The position numbers and the translations under genes are program-made. Under the pieces are notes generated by a model. The model did no database searches. It had not been told where the DNA came from and saw only the letters and a list, made by a program, of their open reading frames with translations. From NCBI GenBank assembly GCA_964584755.1, contig CAZPAV010000010.1:1-63752 (forward strand): 63,752 nt of DNA, in the 5' to 3' direction. Below are positions 17,946 to 25,225 of the stretch, piece by piece. This DNA is from CAZPAV01 sp964584755 (lineage in GTDB: Bacteria > Actinomycetota > Acidimicrobiia > Spongiisociales > UBA5794). The first letter of the stretch is position 1; each line of letters opens with the position of its first letter.

Positions 17946-19075
17946 ACGCAGCGGCGAAACGGGTCCTGGAGGAGCTGACCGAGCGGGGACGCCAGCGGGG
18001 GTTCCTCGTCACCAGCGAGATCCAGCAGGAGCTCGAGGACGCCGAGGCGCCGGCCGAGGCGTTCGACGAGGTGTTCCTGGCGCTGCGAGAGCGGAAGATC
18101 GCGGTGCGTGAGGACAGCGACGACGCCCTCGCCGCGACCGCGCTCTCCGGCGACGAGCTCGTCCACGTCTCCGATCCGGTGCGGATGTACCTCCAGGAGA
18201 TCGGGCGCTACCCGCTGCTCACCCCGCAGCAGGAGGTGGAGCTCGCCATGCAGATGGAGGCGGGGGAGCGGGCGGCCGAGAAGCTCGACGGGGGGGGACT
18301 CGAGGAGGCCGACCGCCTCATCCTCGAGCGCTCCGTCCGCCAGGCGGAGCGGGCCCGCAAGCGGCTCGTCGAGTCGAACCTGCGCCTCGTCGTGTCCATC
18401 GCCAAGAAGTACGTGGGCCGCGGCCTGGGGCTCCTCGACCTCATCCAAGAGGGGAACCTCGGCCTCATCCGGGCCGTCGAGAAGTTCGACTACCGGAAGG
18501 GCTTCAAGTTCTCCACGTACGCGACGTGGTGGATCCGGCAGTCCGTGACCCGGGCGCTCGCCGACCAGGCGCGCACGATCCGGGTCCCGGTCCACATGGT
18601 GGAGACCATCAACAAGCTCGCCCAGGCGCACCGTACCCTCGCTCAGGAACTGGGCCGGGATCCGACGATCGAGGAGATCGCGGCGGAGCTCGAGCTCGAC
18701 CCCTCGAAGGTGAGCGAGCTCCGGCGCATCGCCCAGGACCCCGTGTCGCTGGAGACGCCGCTGGGGGAGGAGGACGACTCCACCTTGGGGGACTTCGTGC
18801 AGGACTCCTCGGCCGAGGTGCCCGTGGAGGCGGCGTCGTTCCGGCTGCTCCAGGACTACCTCAACCTCGCCCTCGAGGATCTCAACGAGCGGGAGCGTCA
18901 GGTGCTCGTCATGCGTTTCGGGCTCGCCGACGGGAAGGTCCGCACTCTCGAGGAGGTCGGGGCGCACTTCCGGGTGACCCGCGAGCGAGTCCGGCAGATC
19001 GAGACGAAGGCGCTCGCCAAGCTGCGCCAACCGGCACGCGCCCGCAGGCTCGAGGGCTATCTCGAGGGGAGCTGA
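17942..19075 (+). CDS. rpoD: Primary RNA polymerase sigma factor
   Basis: 377 residues from a GTG overlapping the dnaG stop. Region 1.2 starts with DPVRMYLQEIGRYPLLT. Region 2 has LRLVVSIAKKYVGRGLGLLDLIQEGN and FSTYATWWIRQSVTRA. Region 4 has VTRERVRQIETKALAKLR. A short acidic N-terminal region (about 75 residues) precedes it. Promoters found by eye elsewhere in this window fit the TTGAC / TAnnnT pattern this factor should recognise. Confidence 0.96.
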   Translation: MNAAAKRVLEELTERGRQRGFLVTSEIQQELEDAEAPAEAFDEVFLALRERKIAVREDSDDALAATALSGDELVHVSDPVRMYLQEIGRYPLLTPQQEVELAMQMEAGERAAEKLDGGGLEEADRLILERSVRQAERARKRLVESNLRLVVSIAKKYVGRGLGLLDLIQEGNLGLIRAVEKFDYRKGFKFSTYATWWIRQSVTRALADQARTIRVPVHMVETINKLAQAHRTLAQELGRDPTIEEIAAELELDPSKVSELRRIAQDPVSLETPLGEEDDSTLGDFVQDSSAEVPVEAASFRLLQDYLNLALEDLNERERQVLVMRFGLADGKVRTLEEVGAHFRVTRERVRQIETKALAKLRQPARARRLEGYLEGS

Positions 19076-19323
19076 GTGGCGTCGCCGGAGGCGGCGTCGG
19101 CGCGGCTCCTGATCACCTGCGCGGCGGTCACGAGGCCCTCCCCGGCGCGACGCCGCACCGGATCGAGCCAGCGCTCCGCGACCGCCCCCGCGGCACGGAG
19201 ACGCTCGTCGCCGAGCACTTCCGCCACGATCGTCCGGATCTGCTCGTAGCGCTCGCGGCCGGCGCGGGCACCGAGGACGTACCCGATGCCGAGGCCGAGG
19301 ACGAGGCCGGTCTTGCACTTCAT
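19057..19323 (-). CDS. Small YtxH-like membrane protein
   Basis: 88 residues. One N-terminal hydrophobic segment with glycine spacing (GLVLGLGIGYVLGARAGRERY) is followed by an amphipathic charged helix region. This resembles the small YtxH-domain proteins common in actinobacteria, whose function is not established. It overlaps the 3' end of rpoD by 19 bases, convergently. No ribosome binding site is visible before the ATG, so translation may be leaderless. Confidence 0.65.
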   Translation of the reverse strand: MKCKTGLVLGLGIGYVLGARAGRERYEQIRTIVAEVLGDERLRAAGAVAERWLDPVRRRAGEGLVTAAQVIRSRADAASGDATQLPSR

Positions 19324-19665
19324 GGTGGGGATTCTGGCAGGTTCGGCGGGGCCGTCGCCCGGCGGTGTGGCCGCCGACGTGGCGCGAGTGCCGGTGGCAG
19401 CAGCGTCTCCGCAGGAGGATCGATCGGTGCACGGGCGTCGCTATCGCAAGTCGCCGTGATTTAGGCCTTTCGACCCTGGGGTGGTGAGCGACAGGGCCGC
19501 AAAATCAATCAAGCAGTCGGGTCGCGATGACCGAACGGTCGGACCGAAGTAGCCGGTTGGTGTCAGCCCCCTGACGCGTGCCGGACCCGGTGTGGTTGTG
19601 ACGCGGCCAGTACCCGAACGCCGATAGATACGAGAGCCAGCAGGTGGAGAGAGGGAGGACGTAAC
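19324..19665 (+). promoter_or_regulatory. Non-coding region upstream of the triheme lipoprotein gene
   Basis: 342 bases without a credible gene. It holds several GGTC/GACC inverted repeats, including a perfect GACCG-AA-CGGTC palindrome (19529-19540) and a CCCTG...CAGGG hairpin (about 19483-19496). A possible -10, TAGATA, lies at 19625-19630, and a strong ribosome site GAGGGAGGA at 19651-19659. The 19499-19512 stretch is unusually AT-rich. Regulation by a repressor or a structured leader is plausible; I could not match it to a known riboswitch. Confidence 0.4.
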
Positions 19666-21291
19666 GTGACGAGGAGAGGCTGGACCATCCTTGCACTCAT
19701 CCTGAGCATGGCGATGGTGACGGCAGCGTGCACGGCGGCGCCGACGACGACGACCGCGGCGCCGACGACGACCGCGGCGCCGACGACGACGACCGCGGCG
19801 CCGACGACGACCGCGGCGCCGACGACGACCGCGGCCCCACAGGCCGAGGGCGTCACCGCCGCTCAGGTGCAGCAGCTCGTTCTCGAGGCCTTCAACACCG
19901 CCAACCGTGACCTGACGCTGTGGGAGATCCAACCCGGTCTCGGGACCGTCATGATGGAGTACGGTCGCCGTTTCGCCATGGTCAAGCTGGCGGCCGAAGC
20001 CGGCGACTGGGGGATGGCCCAGTATCAGCTCAAGGAGCAGACCGAGATCCAAGAGGTGGGTGAGGCCACCCGACCCAAGAAGGCCGGACTTCTCAAGGAG
20101 TTCGAGGACTCATACCTGGGTCGTGTCGCCAAGGCCATCGAGAACCAGGACCTGGACGCCTTCGAGAGCGCCTACCGCTCCGCGGTGAAGGGATGCAACT
20201 CCTGCCACGCTACGACCGGCCATCCCTACGTCGTGTACACGCCGCCGGCCAAGAGCCCGGAGGACTTCCTCGTCTTCGCGGCGAGCTCCGCGGAGCCTCC
20301 CGAGGCGGAGGCCGAGCGCTCCGGTCCGGAGCCGGCTCCCGACACGGTGCTGAGTTGGCAGGAGCTCACCGACATGGTGGACGGGTACTTCAACACCGCC
20401 GACCGGAGCCTCCTCCTGTGGAACATCCAGCCTGGCCTCGGGACGGTCATGATGGAGTACGGTCGCCGTTTCGCCCTCGTGAAGCTGGCGGCCGATGCCG
20501 GCGACTGGGGGATGGCCCAGTACCAGCTCAAGGAGCAGACCGAGATCCAGGAGGTGGGTGAGGCCACCCGACCCGGCAAGGCGGACCTCCTCAAGGACTT
20601 CGAGCACGCCTACCTCGACCCCCTCGCCGACGCCATCGTCGCCGAGGACACCGGCACCTTCGACACCGCCTTCGCGGAGGCGATCAACGGGTGCAACGCC
20701 TGTCACGCGGCGACGGGTCACGACTACGTGCGGGTCACGGAGCCGCCGTCGTCTCCCGAGTCGTTCCTGGCGTTCGGTGTTTCGAATGCCAAGGCGGCGG
20801 AGGAGGGTGAGGCGTCCGGCGAGGCCGCCGCTCCGTCCTTCCCCGAGGGGAACCCGACCCTCGAGGACGCCAAGGCCATGATCGCCGACCGGATGAACAC
20901 CATCGATCGCTCCCTGACCCTCTGGAACATCCAGCCGGGCCTGGGAACGGTCATGCAGGAGTACGGGTACCGCTTCGCCACCATGTGGCAGGCGGTGCAG
21001 GCGGAGAACTGGGGCCTGGCGGCGTACGAGCTCAAGGAGGCGATCGAGGCTCAGGAGGTCGGCGAGACCACCCGCCCGGCGAAGGCGGACCTGCTGGCCA
21101 ACTTCGAGCACAGCTTCCTCGAGCCGCTCTCGAACGCCATCGACGCCCAGGACACCGATGCTTTCGATGCCGCATTCACCAAGGCCGTCGACGGCTGCAA
21201 CGGTTGTCACGGGATCACCGGACACGACTACGTCAGGGTCCAGGCGCCTCCCGACAATCCGGCTCCCTTCCTCGACATGACGGGCGGCTGA
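19666..21291 (+). CDS. Lipoprotein with three tandem c-type heme domains
   Basis: 541 residues from a GTG 6-7 bases after GAGGGAGGA. A signal peptide ends in a probable lipobox with Cys22 (VTAAC), then a TTTAAP-type Thr/Pro linker (residues 24-58). Three homologous domains of about 165 residues follow. Each contains LTLWEIQPGLGTVMMEYG-type and AQYQLKEQTEIQEVGEATRP-type helices and ends in a heme motif: CNSCH at 177-181, CNACH at 343-347 and CNGCH at 511-515. A C-terminal CxxCH in a helical domain recalls cytochrome c', but that is inference. Domains 1 and 2 are nearly identical at DNA level, so the duplication looks recent. Probably a membrane-anchored, exported electron carrier or redox/gas sensor. 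Heme attachment would need a cytochrome c maturation system not seen here. Confidence 0.85.
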   Translation: MTRRGWTILALILSMAMVTAACTAAPTTTTAAPTTTAAPTTTTAAPTTTAAPTTTAAPQAEGVTAAQVQQLVLEAFNTANRDLTLWEIQPGLGTVMMEYGRRFAMVKLAAEAGDWGMAQYQLKEQTEIQEVGEATRPKKAGLLKEFEDSYLGRVAKAIENQDLDAFESAYRSAVKGCNSCHATTGHPYVVYTPPAKSPEDFLVFAASSAEPPEAEAERSGPEPAPDTVLSWQELTDMVDGYFNTADRSLLLWNIQPGLGTVMMEYGRRFALVKLAADAGDWGMAQYQLKEQTEIQEVGEATRPGKADLLKDFEHAYLDPLADAIVAEDTGTFDTAFAEAINGCNACHAATGHDYVRVTEPPSSPESFLAFGVSNAKAAEEGEASGEAAAPSFPEGNPTLEDAKAMIADRMNTIDRSLTLWNIQPGLGTVMQEYGYRFATMWQAVQAENWGLAAYELKEAIEAQEVGETTRPAKADLLANFEHSFLEPLSNAIDAQDTDAFDAAFTKAVDGCNGCHGITGHDYVRVQAPPDNPAPFLDMTGG

Positions 21292-21294
21292 GAT

Positions 21295-21361
21295 TCACCA
21301 CGCTCGGACGGGACCCGGCCCCAAGGGGGGGGCCGGGTCCCGCCACGTCCGAGCGTGGTGA
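21295..21361 (+). terminator. Long hairpin terminator after the triheme gene
   Basis: A 15-bp outer stem (TCACCACGCTCGGAC at 21295-21309 with its complement at 21347-21361) and a 12-bp inner stem (GGACCCGGCCCC at 21311-21322 with 21329-21340) are separated by a small bulge. There is no U-run, as is common in high-GC actinobacteria. It begins 4 bases after the stop codon. Confidence 0.8.
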
Positions 21362-21541
21362 GCCGCCCGCGGCGGGCGTCGACCGTCTTTCCGACCTTGG
21401 TGTCCCTCGATCGCCGGCCACGGGTCGAGGCCTCGGGATCCTGCACTCGATGTGAGGCACCGGGCGATCCGTGGGGTGCTCCGGGGTCCGGCGCGGGACT
21501 ATCCTTCTTCGATGCGGCCGCCACAGCGGCATTCGCGATAC

Positions 21542-21614
21542 TCCGGGGTAGCTCAATCGGCAGAGCAGCGGACTGTTAATCCGTGTGTTGAGAGTTCGAG
21601 TCTCTCCCCCGGAG
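21542..21614 (+). tRNA. tRNA-Asn (anticodon GTT)
   Basis: 73 bases. The acceptor TCCGGGG pairs with CCCCGGA (21607-21613), followed by discriminator G. The D-arm has AGCTCAATCGGCAGAGC, the anticodon loop is CTGTTAA (GTT), and the T-arm is GAGAG-TTCGAGT-CTCTC. CCA is not encoded. A possible -10 (TATCCT) lies at 21500-21505. No integrase or repeated 3' end was found beside it. Confidence 0.95.
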
Positions 21615-21830
21615 CCGACGGAAACCCGCGACCTGCGAGAGTCTCCCGACCACGCGCGGGACATCGTCGATTCCGCCCGGGACGCGCCGAGGACGCGACG
21701 GCGGCGACGAGCAAGCCCGCTTGACGGCGAGCCTGCCTGTCGTCACCCTCGGAGCGGATGGGGCCCCGGTCGCTCCCCGTGGTCGACGCAGCCCGGGAGG
21801 GCACGATGCCCGTGTCACGCGGCTGCCGGC

Positions 21831-22823
21831 TCAGCTCGTCAGCCAGCCGAGGAGACTTGCGGCATGGTCGGCCTGCGGGACGCCGGCCAGGAGGAGGAAC
21901 GGGACGACCATCGCCACGTGGGCCAGCAGCGGGACGACGGGGAACCACCACGGGAACGCCAGGGTCGGCATCATGGCGGGCATGGCCACCATCATGGCCA
22001 GCCAGACGAAGACTCCCCAGGCGAGGGCCAAGGTGAGGCTGCCGCGGCCGGCGAGCAGGGCGTAGGCGACACCGAAGGTGAGGCCGTTCGCCGCGTGCCA
22101 GAGGTACCCCGCGTTCCGGCTCCGCAGGTACTGGGCCGGGGCGCGGCGGCGGACCTCGGCGAGGGCGCGAGCGGCCACGTGGCGGAAGGCGCCCATAGGG
22201 ACCCGGGGAAGTCCGCGGGGCTGTCCTGCCGGGGTCTCTCCGGCGGCGTCCATCGAGGACATGACCCGGCGGCGCTCCTCCGGCGGCAGCGCCGAGAGCG
22301 CAGCGAACTGGGCCGAGCGCACCGTCCCCGCCTCGTGTTCGTCGAGGACCCCGAGGGCGGCGGTCATCGTGGCGAGCGCGTGCGATCGCTGCCGGTCGGA
22401 GAGGCGGGGGAGGCACGCCACCCGGTCGGTCACGAACCGTGCCACCGTTCCCCGCTCGATCTCGCCCCGGAGGATCCCGGCCATCACGTGGGCCTGGAGG
22501 TTCCCGATGGTTCCGGTCGCCATGGCACCGAACACCAGCGGCATGTCCAGGGGGAAGGCCCCCGCGGCGAGGCCGACGAGCCGAACGAGGTCGAGGGTGA
22601 TCGTCCCGGCCAGGCCCACGAGCGCTCCCCAGGCGACGAGCTCCAGCAAGTGCGGCGCCAGCGCCGCGGTCGTCGCAGCGACGAGCAGCGACCCCAGGAC
22701 GTAGAGGAGGCCGAACCGGCGGATCACCTTCGAGGAGTCGGCGTCGAGGATGCGGTCGGCCACGAGGAGCAGGCTGGGGACGCCGATGACGGACCACCAG
22801 AGGAGCCAGAGGATCCAGTTCAC
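21831..22823 (-). CDS. Membrane protein with inserted helical domain shared with its neighbours (function unknown)
   Basis: 330 residues from GTG at 22823, with AGGAAAGGA upstream. About four membrane helices (residues 3-105) are followed by a soluble helical segment (112-193). Three more membrane helices make up the C-terminal third (about 228-325). The soluble segment aligns with the C-terminus of the 403-residue protein at 22921-24132 and with the 154-residue protein at 24311-24775; shared positions include VMAGIL, R, ALPPEERRRVM and SMD. The last gene of a minus-strand cluster. I recognise no family. The layout suggests a membrane complex whose subunits pair through the common domain. Confidence 0.7.
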   Translation of the reverse strand: MNWILWLLWWSVIGVPSLLLVADRILDADSSKVIRRFGLLYVLGSLLVAATTAALAPHLLELVAWGALVGLAGTITLDLVRLVGLAAGAFPLDMPLVFGAMATGTIGNLQAHVMAGILRGEIERGTVARFVTDRVACLPRLSDRQRSHALATMTAALGVLDEHEAGTVRSAQFAALSALPPEERRRVMSSMDAAGETPAGQPRGLPRVPMGAFRHVAARALAEVRRRAPAQYLRSRNAGYLWHAANGLTFGVAYALLAGRGSLTLALAWGVFVWLAMMVAMPAMMPTLAFPWWFPVVPLLAHVAMVVPFLLLAGVPQADHAASLLGWLTS

Positions 22824-22846
22824 GTTCGCGGTCCTTTCCTCGGGGA

Positions 22847-22860
22847 ACCGTTGGGTGGCG
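22847..22860 (-). promoter_or_regulatory. Shared upstream element, copy 1
   Basis: CGCCACCCAACGGT (minus strand) ends 24 bases before the start codon of the 330-residue membrane protein. The identical 14-mer lies 25 bases before the start of the 154-residue gene (24800-24813), preceded in both by GATC. Matching position suggests a common regulatory or leader element. Confidence 0.5.
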
Positions 22861-22920
22861 GATCTCCTCTGCGCGTGTCGCCACGCCGTGGTCGCACGCG
22901 CCGGCTCCGCTCGGGTCGTC

Positions 22921-24132
22921 TCAGGCGACGGCGAGCAGATCCATGGCCTGCATCAGTGCTCGTCGTTCGTTCCGGGGGAGGGTGAGCAGGACGTCCTGCC
23001 GGTCGTCGAGGAGGCGGCGGCGCGGATCGGCGGGCAGGTCGTCGATGGCTTCCGCCATGGTCCTCATGTGCCAGGCGCACACCTCGGTGGGGTACCTCGC
23101 CATCGCGGTCAGCCGGGCCGTCATCATGTGCCGGCGGCGCTCCGGATCGAGGTCGGCGAGCAGCCCCACCATCACCCGGATCGTTCCGGTCAGCTCGCCC
23201 GTCAGCGCCGCCGACCGCAGGCCGACGACGAGAGCGGCGCCGGCGAGCAGCAGGCCTCCGCCCAGGGCGACACCCCAGGGGTTCCTCTCGAGGTGGGGCA
23301 CCATCCAGCGGCCCATGAACGTCAGGACCGCGCCGTACATGAAGACGAGCGCCGAGAGATAGAGCCAGAGGTTCGAGAGAGCGCGGCCCACCGCGGTGTG
23401 CCGGCCCTCGGGGAGGGACGACTTCCACCACTCCCGGAGGCCCCAGGAGGCCAGTGCCACCACGGCGAGCACCGCTGCGGCGGGGAGCATCCCCCGACGG
23501 GGGCGAAACTCGACGATGGGGGTTCGGCCCATGAACGCCGCCAGGAACCCGTAGAGGAGGACGGCCATCCCGATCACGAGCAACACCCACCGGACGAGGC
23601 CCTGGAAGGGAACCGGTCGGCCGAGGAACCGGGCCCGGCGGAAGAGCATCTTCGCCATGCCGCGCGCCGGGATGAGGGTGATGATGCCGAAGAAGGCGAG
23701 GACGAACCCCCACCAGTTCCACGTGGGGAGGCGAAAGCCGTCCTGGAAGGCGATCATCATCCCGACGCCGCTGAGGATGATGCCCTTCACGAACATCACG
23801 CCGCCCGGCAGGATGAGGTCGGGGCGGAACTGCAGGCCAGGACCGAAGGTGAGGCCGGAGACGTAGCGGCCGGCGAGAGGGGTGCGGACCAGCCACGCCG
23901 CCGACGCCCAGAAGCCGGCCATGAGCGCCGCGAGGACCACGGCGGTGACCTGGCGTGTCCAGCCGGCTTGCAGGGACACCGCGATCGCCACGAAGAGGGG
24001 CATGAACAGCACTCCTGCGACGAACGTCACCGGTCGGGCATCGAGGTAGCGGTCTCGGCTCATGAAGGGGAACAGCATGAGGGTGAGCACCGCTCCGATG
24101 AGGCCCAGGGCGAGTACGGCCACGCCGGTCAC
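22921..24132 (-). CDS. Polytopic membrane protein with C-terminal shared helical domain (function unknown)
   Basis: 403 residues from a GTG at 24132 that overlaps the upstream stop (GTGA). A longer reading to 24252 would run through that gene and lacks a plausible N-terminus. About nine membrane helices fill residues 1-300. The last 85 residues (about 318-400) form a charged helical domain beginning RVMVGLLADLDPERRRHMM. This domain aligns without gaps to residues 28-102 of the 154-residue protein encoded two genes upstream. No catalytic motif is evident. Probably part of one complex with its neighbours. Confidence 0.7.
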   Translation of the reverse strand: MTGVAVLALGLIGAVLTLMLFPFMSRDRYLDARPVTFVAGVLFMPLFVAIAVSLQAGWTRQVTAVVLAALMAGFWASAAWLVRTPLAGRYVSGLTFGPGLQFRPDLILPGGVMFVKGIILSGVGMMIAFQDGFRLPTWNWWGFVLAFFGIITLIPARGMAKMLFRRARFLGRPVPFQGLVRWVLLVIGMAVLLYGFLAAFMGRTPIVEFRPRRGMLPAAAVLAVVALASWGLREWWKSSLPEGRHTAVGRALSNLWLYLSALVFMYGAVLTFMGRWMVPHLERNPWGVALGGGLLLAGAALVVGLRSAALTGELTGTIRVMVGLLADLDPERRRHMMTARLTAMARYPTEVCAWHMRTMAEAIDDLPADPRRRLLDDRQDVLLTLPRNERRALMQAMDLLAVA

Positions 24133-24314
24133 CGTGGGATCCTGCGCCGGGCCCAGGCCGAGACACCGGCGAGGGTGAGACCCGGGATCGCGTAGGCGAC
24201 GATGACCAGCTCCAAGGGCCCCCGATCCGCGGCTCCGAGGAGCGCCAGCCACCAGACGAGCAACGCGGCGAGGACACCCAGATAGGTGGTCAGCAGGCGG
24301 GCGCCGGTGGTCAT
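24129..24314 (-). CDS. Small two-helix membrane protein
   Basis: 61 residues. Two hydrophobic stretches (LLTTYLGVLAALLVWWLALL and VIVAYAIPGLTLAGVSAWA) are separated by a short charged loop, with a basic C-terminus. Its ATG overlaps the upstream stop (ATGA) and its stop overlaps the downstream GTG (GTGA). It is therefore translationally coupled between the 154- and 403-residue genes, which supports it being real despite its size. Confidence 0.65.
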   Translation of the reverse strand: MTTGARLLTTYLGVLAALLVWWLALLGAADRGPLELVIVAYAIPGLTLAGVSAWARRRIPR

Positions 24315-24775
24315 GACCCCGACTCTCCCGTCAGTCCGAGCTGGCGCATCATGCCCATCATCCCTGCGCGCCGGGGCTCGGGCATGGCGCCTACGAGACG
24401 GGAGACGATCGCCATCTCGCGGGCTCGCTGCTCGGGAGCGAGCCCCTTGACGATCGCGGCGTGCGAGCGCATGAGCGCCATGCGCTCCGTCTCCGGCAGG
24501 GTTCCCAACGCCTCGAGCCGGGCCGCCGCGATCTTCCGGTACTCCTCGTCGGGGAGCGCGAGGGCCGCCACGAGCATGGCGCGCATCCCCCGTTCCCGCC
24601 GGTCGGCGTCCTGGCCGGCGAACACGGTCAGGCGGTCGGAGAGCATCGCGACGCGCTGCTCCTGGGGGGCACCGGCCAGCATGCGGACCATCTGAGACAT
24701 GTCTGGCGCGCCCGGCGCTCCTGCCCGGCTCGGGGCGGCGGTGTTCGATCGGTCCTTCTTCCTGAACCACGACAT
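24311..24775 (-). CDS. Soluble helical protein with the shared domain (function unknown)
   Basis: 154 residues, no membrane helix. A basic, Ala/Pro-rich N-terminus (1-25) precedes helical repeats. Residues 28-102 align without gaps to the C-terminus of the 403-residue membrane protein, with about 28 of 73 positions identical by hand. The remainder looks like a partial further repeat of the same LP-x2-ER-x2-LM helical hairpin. GAGGAGG lies 6 bases before the ATG, the best ribosome site in the cluster. It may be the soluble partner of the two membrane proteins. Confidence 0.7.
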   Translation of the reverse strand: MSWFRKKDRSNTAAPSRAGAPGAPDMSQMVRMLAGAPQEQRVAMLSDRLTVFAGQDADRRERGMRAMLVAALALPDEEYRKIAAARLEALGTLPETERMALMRSHAAIVKGLAPEQRAREMAIVSRLVGAMPEPRRAGMMGMMRQLGLTGESGS

Positions 24776-24799
24776 TGACGACCTCCTCGACGTGTGGTG

Positions 24800-24813
24800 A
24801 CCGTTGGGTGGCG
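24800..24813 (-). promoter_or_regulatory. Shared upstream element, copy 2
   Basis: CGCCACCCAACGGT (minus strand), 25 bases before the ATG at 24775. It is the twin of the copy at 22847-22860 before the other cluster gene that is not translationally coupled to its predecessor. Confidence 0.5.
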
Positions 24814-24853
24814 ATCGGCACGCCGAAGGGTCGCTGCTCCCGCAGCAAAGACT

Positions 24854-24867
24854 GTCGCAGATGCGAC
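24854..24867. promoter_or_regulatory. Small inverted repeat upstream of the helical-domain genes
   Basis: GTCGCA-GA-TGCGAC, a perfect 6-bp inverted repeat in the 99-base gap between the DUF5698-like gene and the 154-residue gene. It could be an operator or a weak terminator of the upstream pair. Confidence 0.3.
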
Positions 24868-24874
24868 GGTCGAT

Positions 24875-25225
24875 TCAGCGTTCCCCACCGTCGATGACGT
24901 GCAAGGTGGGGCGAGCCGCAGGCTCCGGCGCCGGTGGTCCGTCCCGCTCACGGAGGCAGCGACACTCGGTGCGGAGGGTTCGTCCTCCCGTGGCCACCGC
25001 CGCCGCGGTACCGGTGAAAGCCCCCACGACGTAGGCGATGGCGCCCACCATCGAATTGGTGAGATCGACGACGCCCAGGAACGCGACCACGAAGAGCAAC
25101 CCCTGGGCCGCCTCGAGCGACGCCGCGCACCAGGCGTGACCGTCGGCGACCATGCGGATCTTCCAGGCGTTCACCGCGTACATCGCGGTCACGAGCACCA
25201 CGATGAGGGCGATCGTTCCCGTCAC
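24875..25225 (-). CDS. Small membrane protein, DUF5698/UPF0316-like
   Basis: 116 residues from a GTG overlapping the patatin stop (GTGA). Three hydrophobic helices match the N-terminal DUF5698 region of UPF0316 proteins in spacing, including LEAAQGLLFVVAFLGVV-like and the AYVVGAFTGTAAAV end. The C-terminal DUF2179 half of the typical family is missing and is replaced by a short Cys/Arg/Pro-rich tail. Function unknown; coupling suggests it works with the patatin-like lipase. Confidence 0.6.
   Translation of the reverse strand: MTGTIALIVVLVTAMYAVNAWKIRMVADGHAWCAASLEAAQGLLFVVAFLGVVDLTNSMVGAIAYVVGAFTGTAAAVATGGRTLRTECRCLRERDGPPAPEPAARPTLHVIDGGER

Noticed and set aside
19441..19600. Cyclic di-GMP-I (GEMM) riboswitch before the triheme gene
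   Set aside because: GTAGCCGGTTGG and GCCGCAAAATC loosely recall GEMM segments, and such switches often precede cytochromes, but the diagnostic ACGCAAAGCC block and GNRA hairpin are not there. Infernal with the GEMM model would decide.
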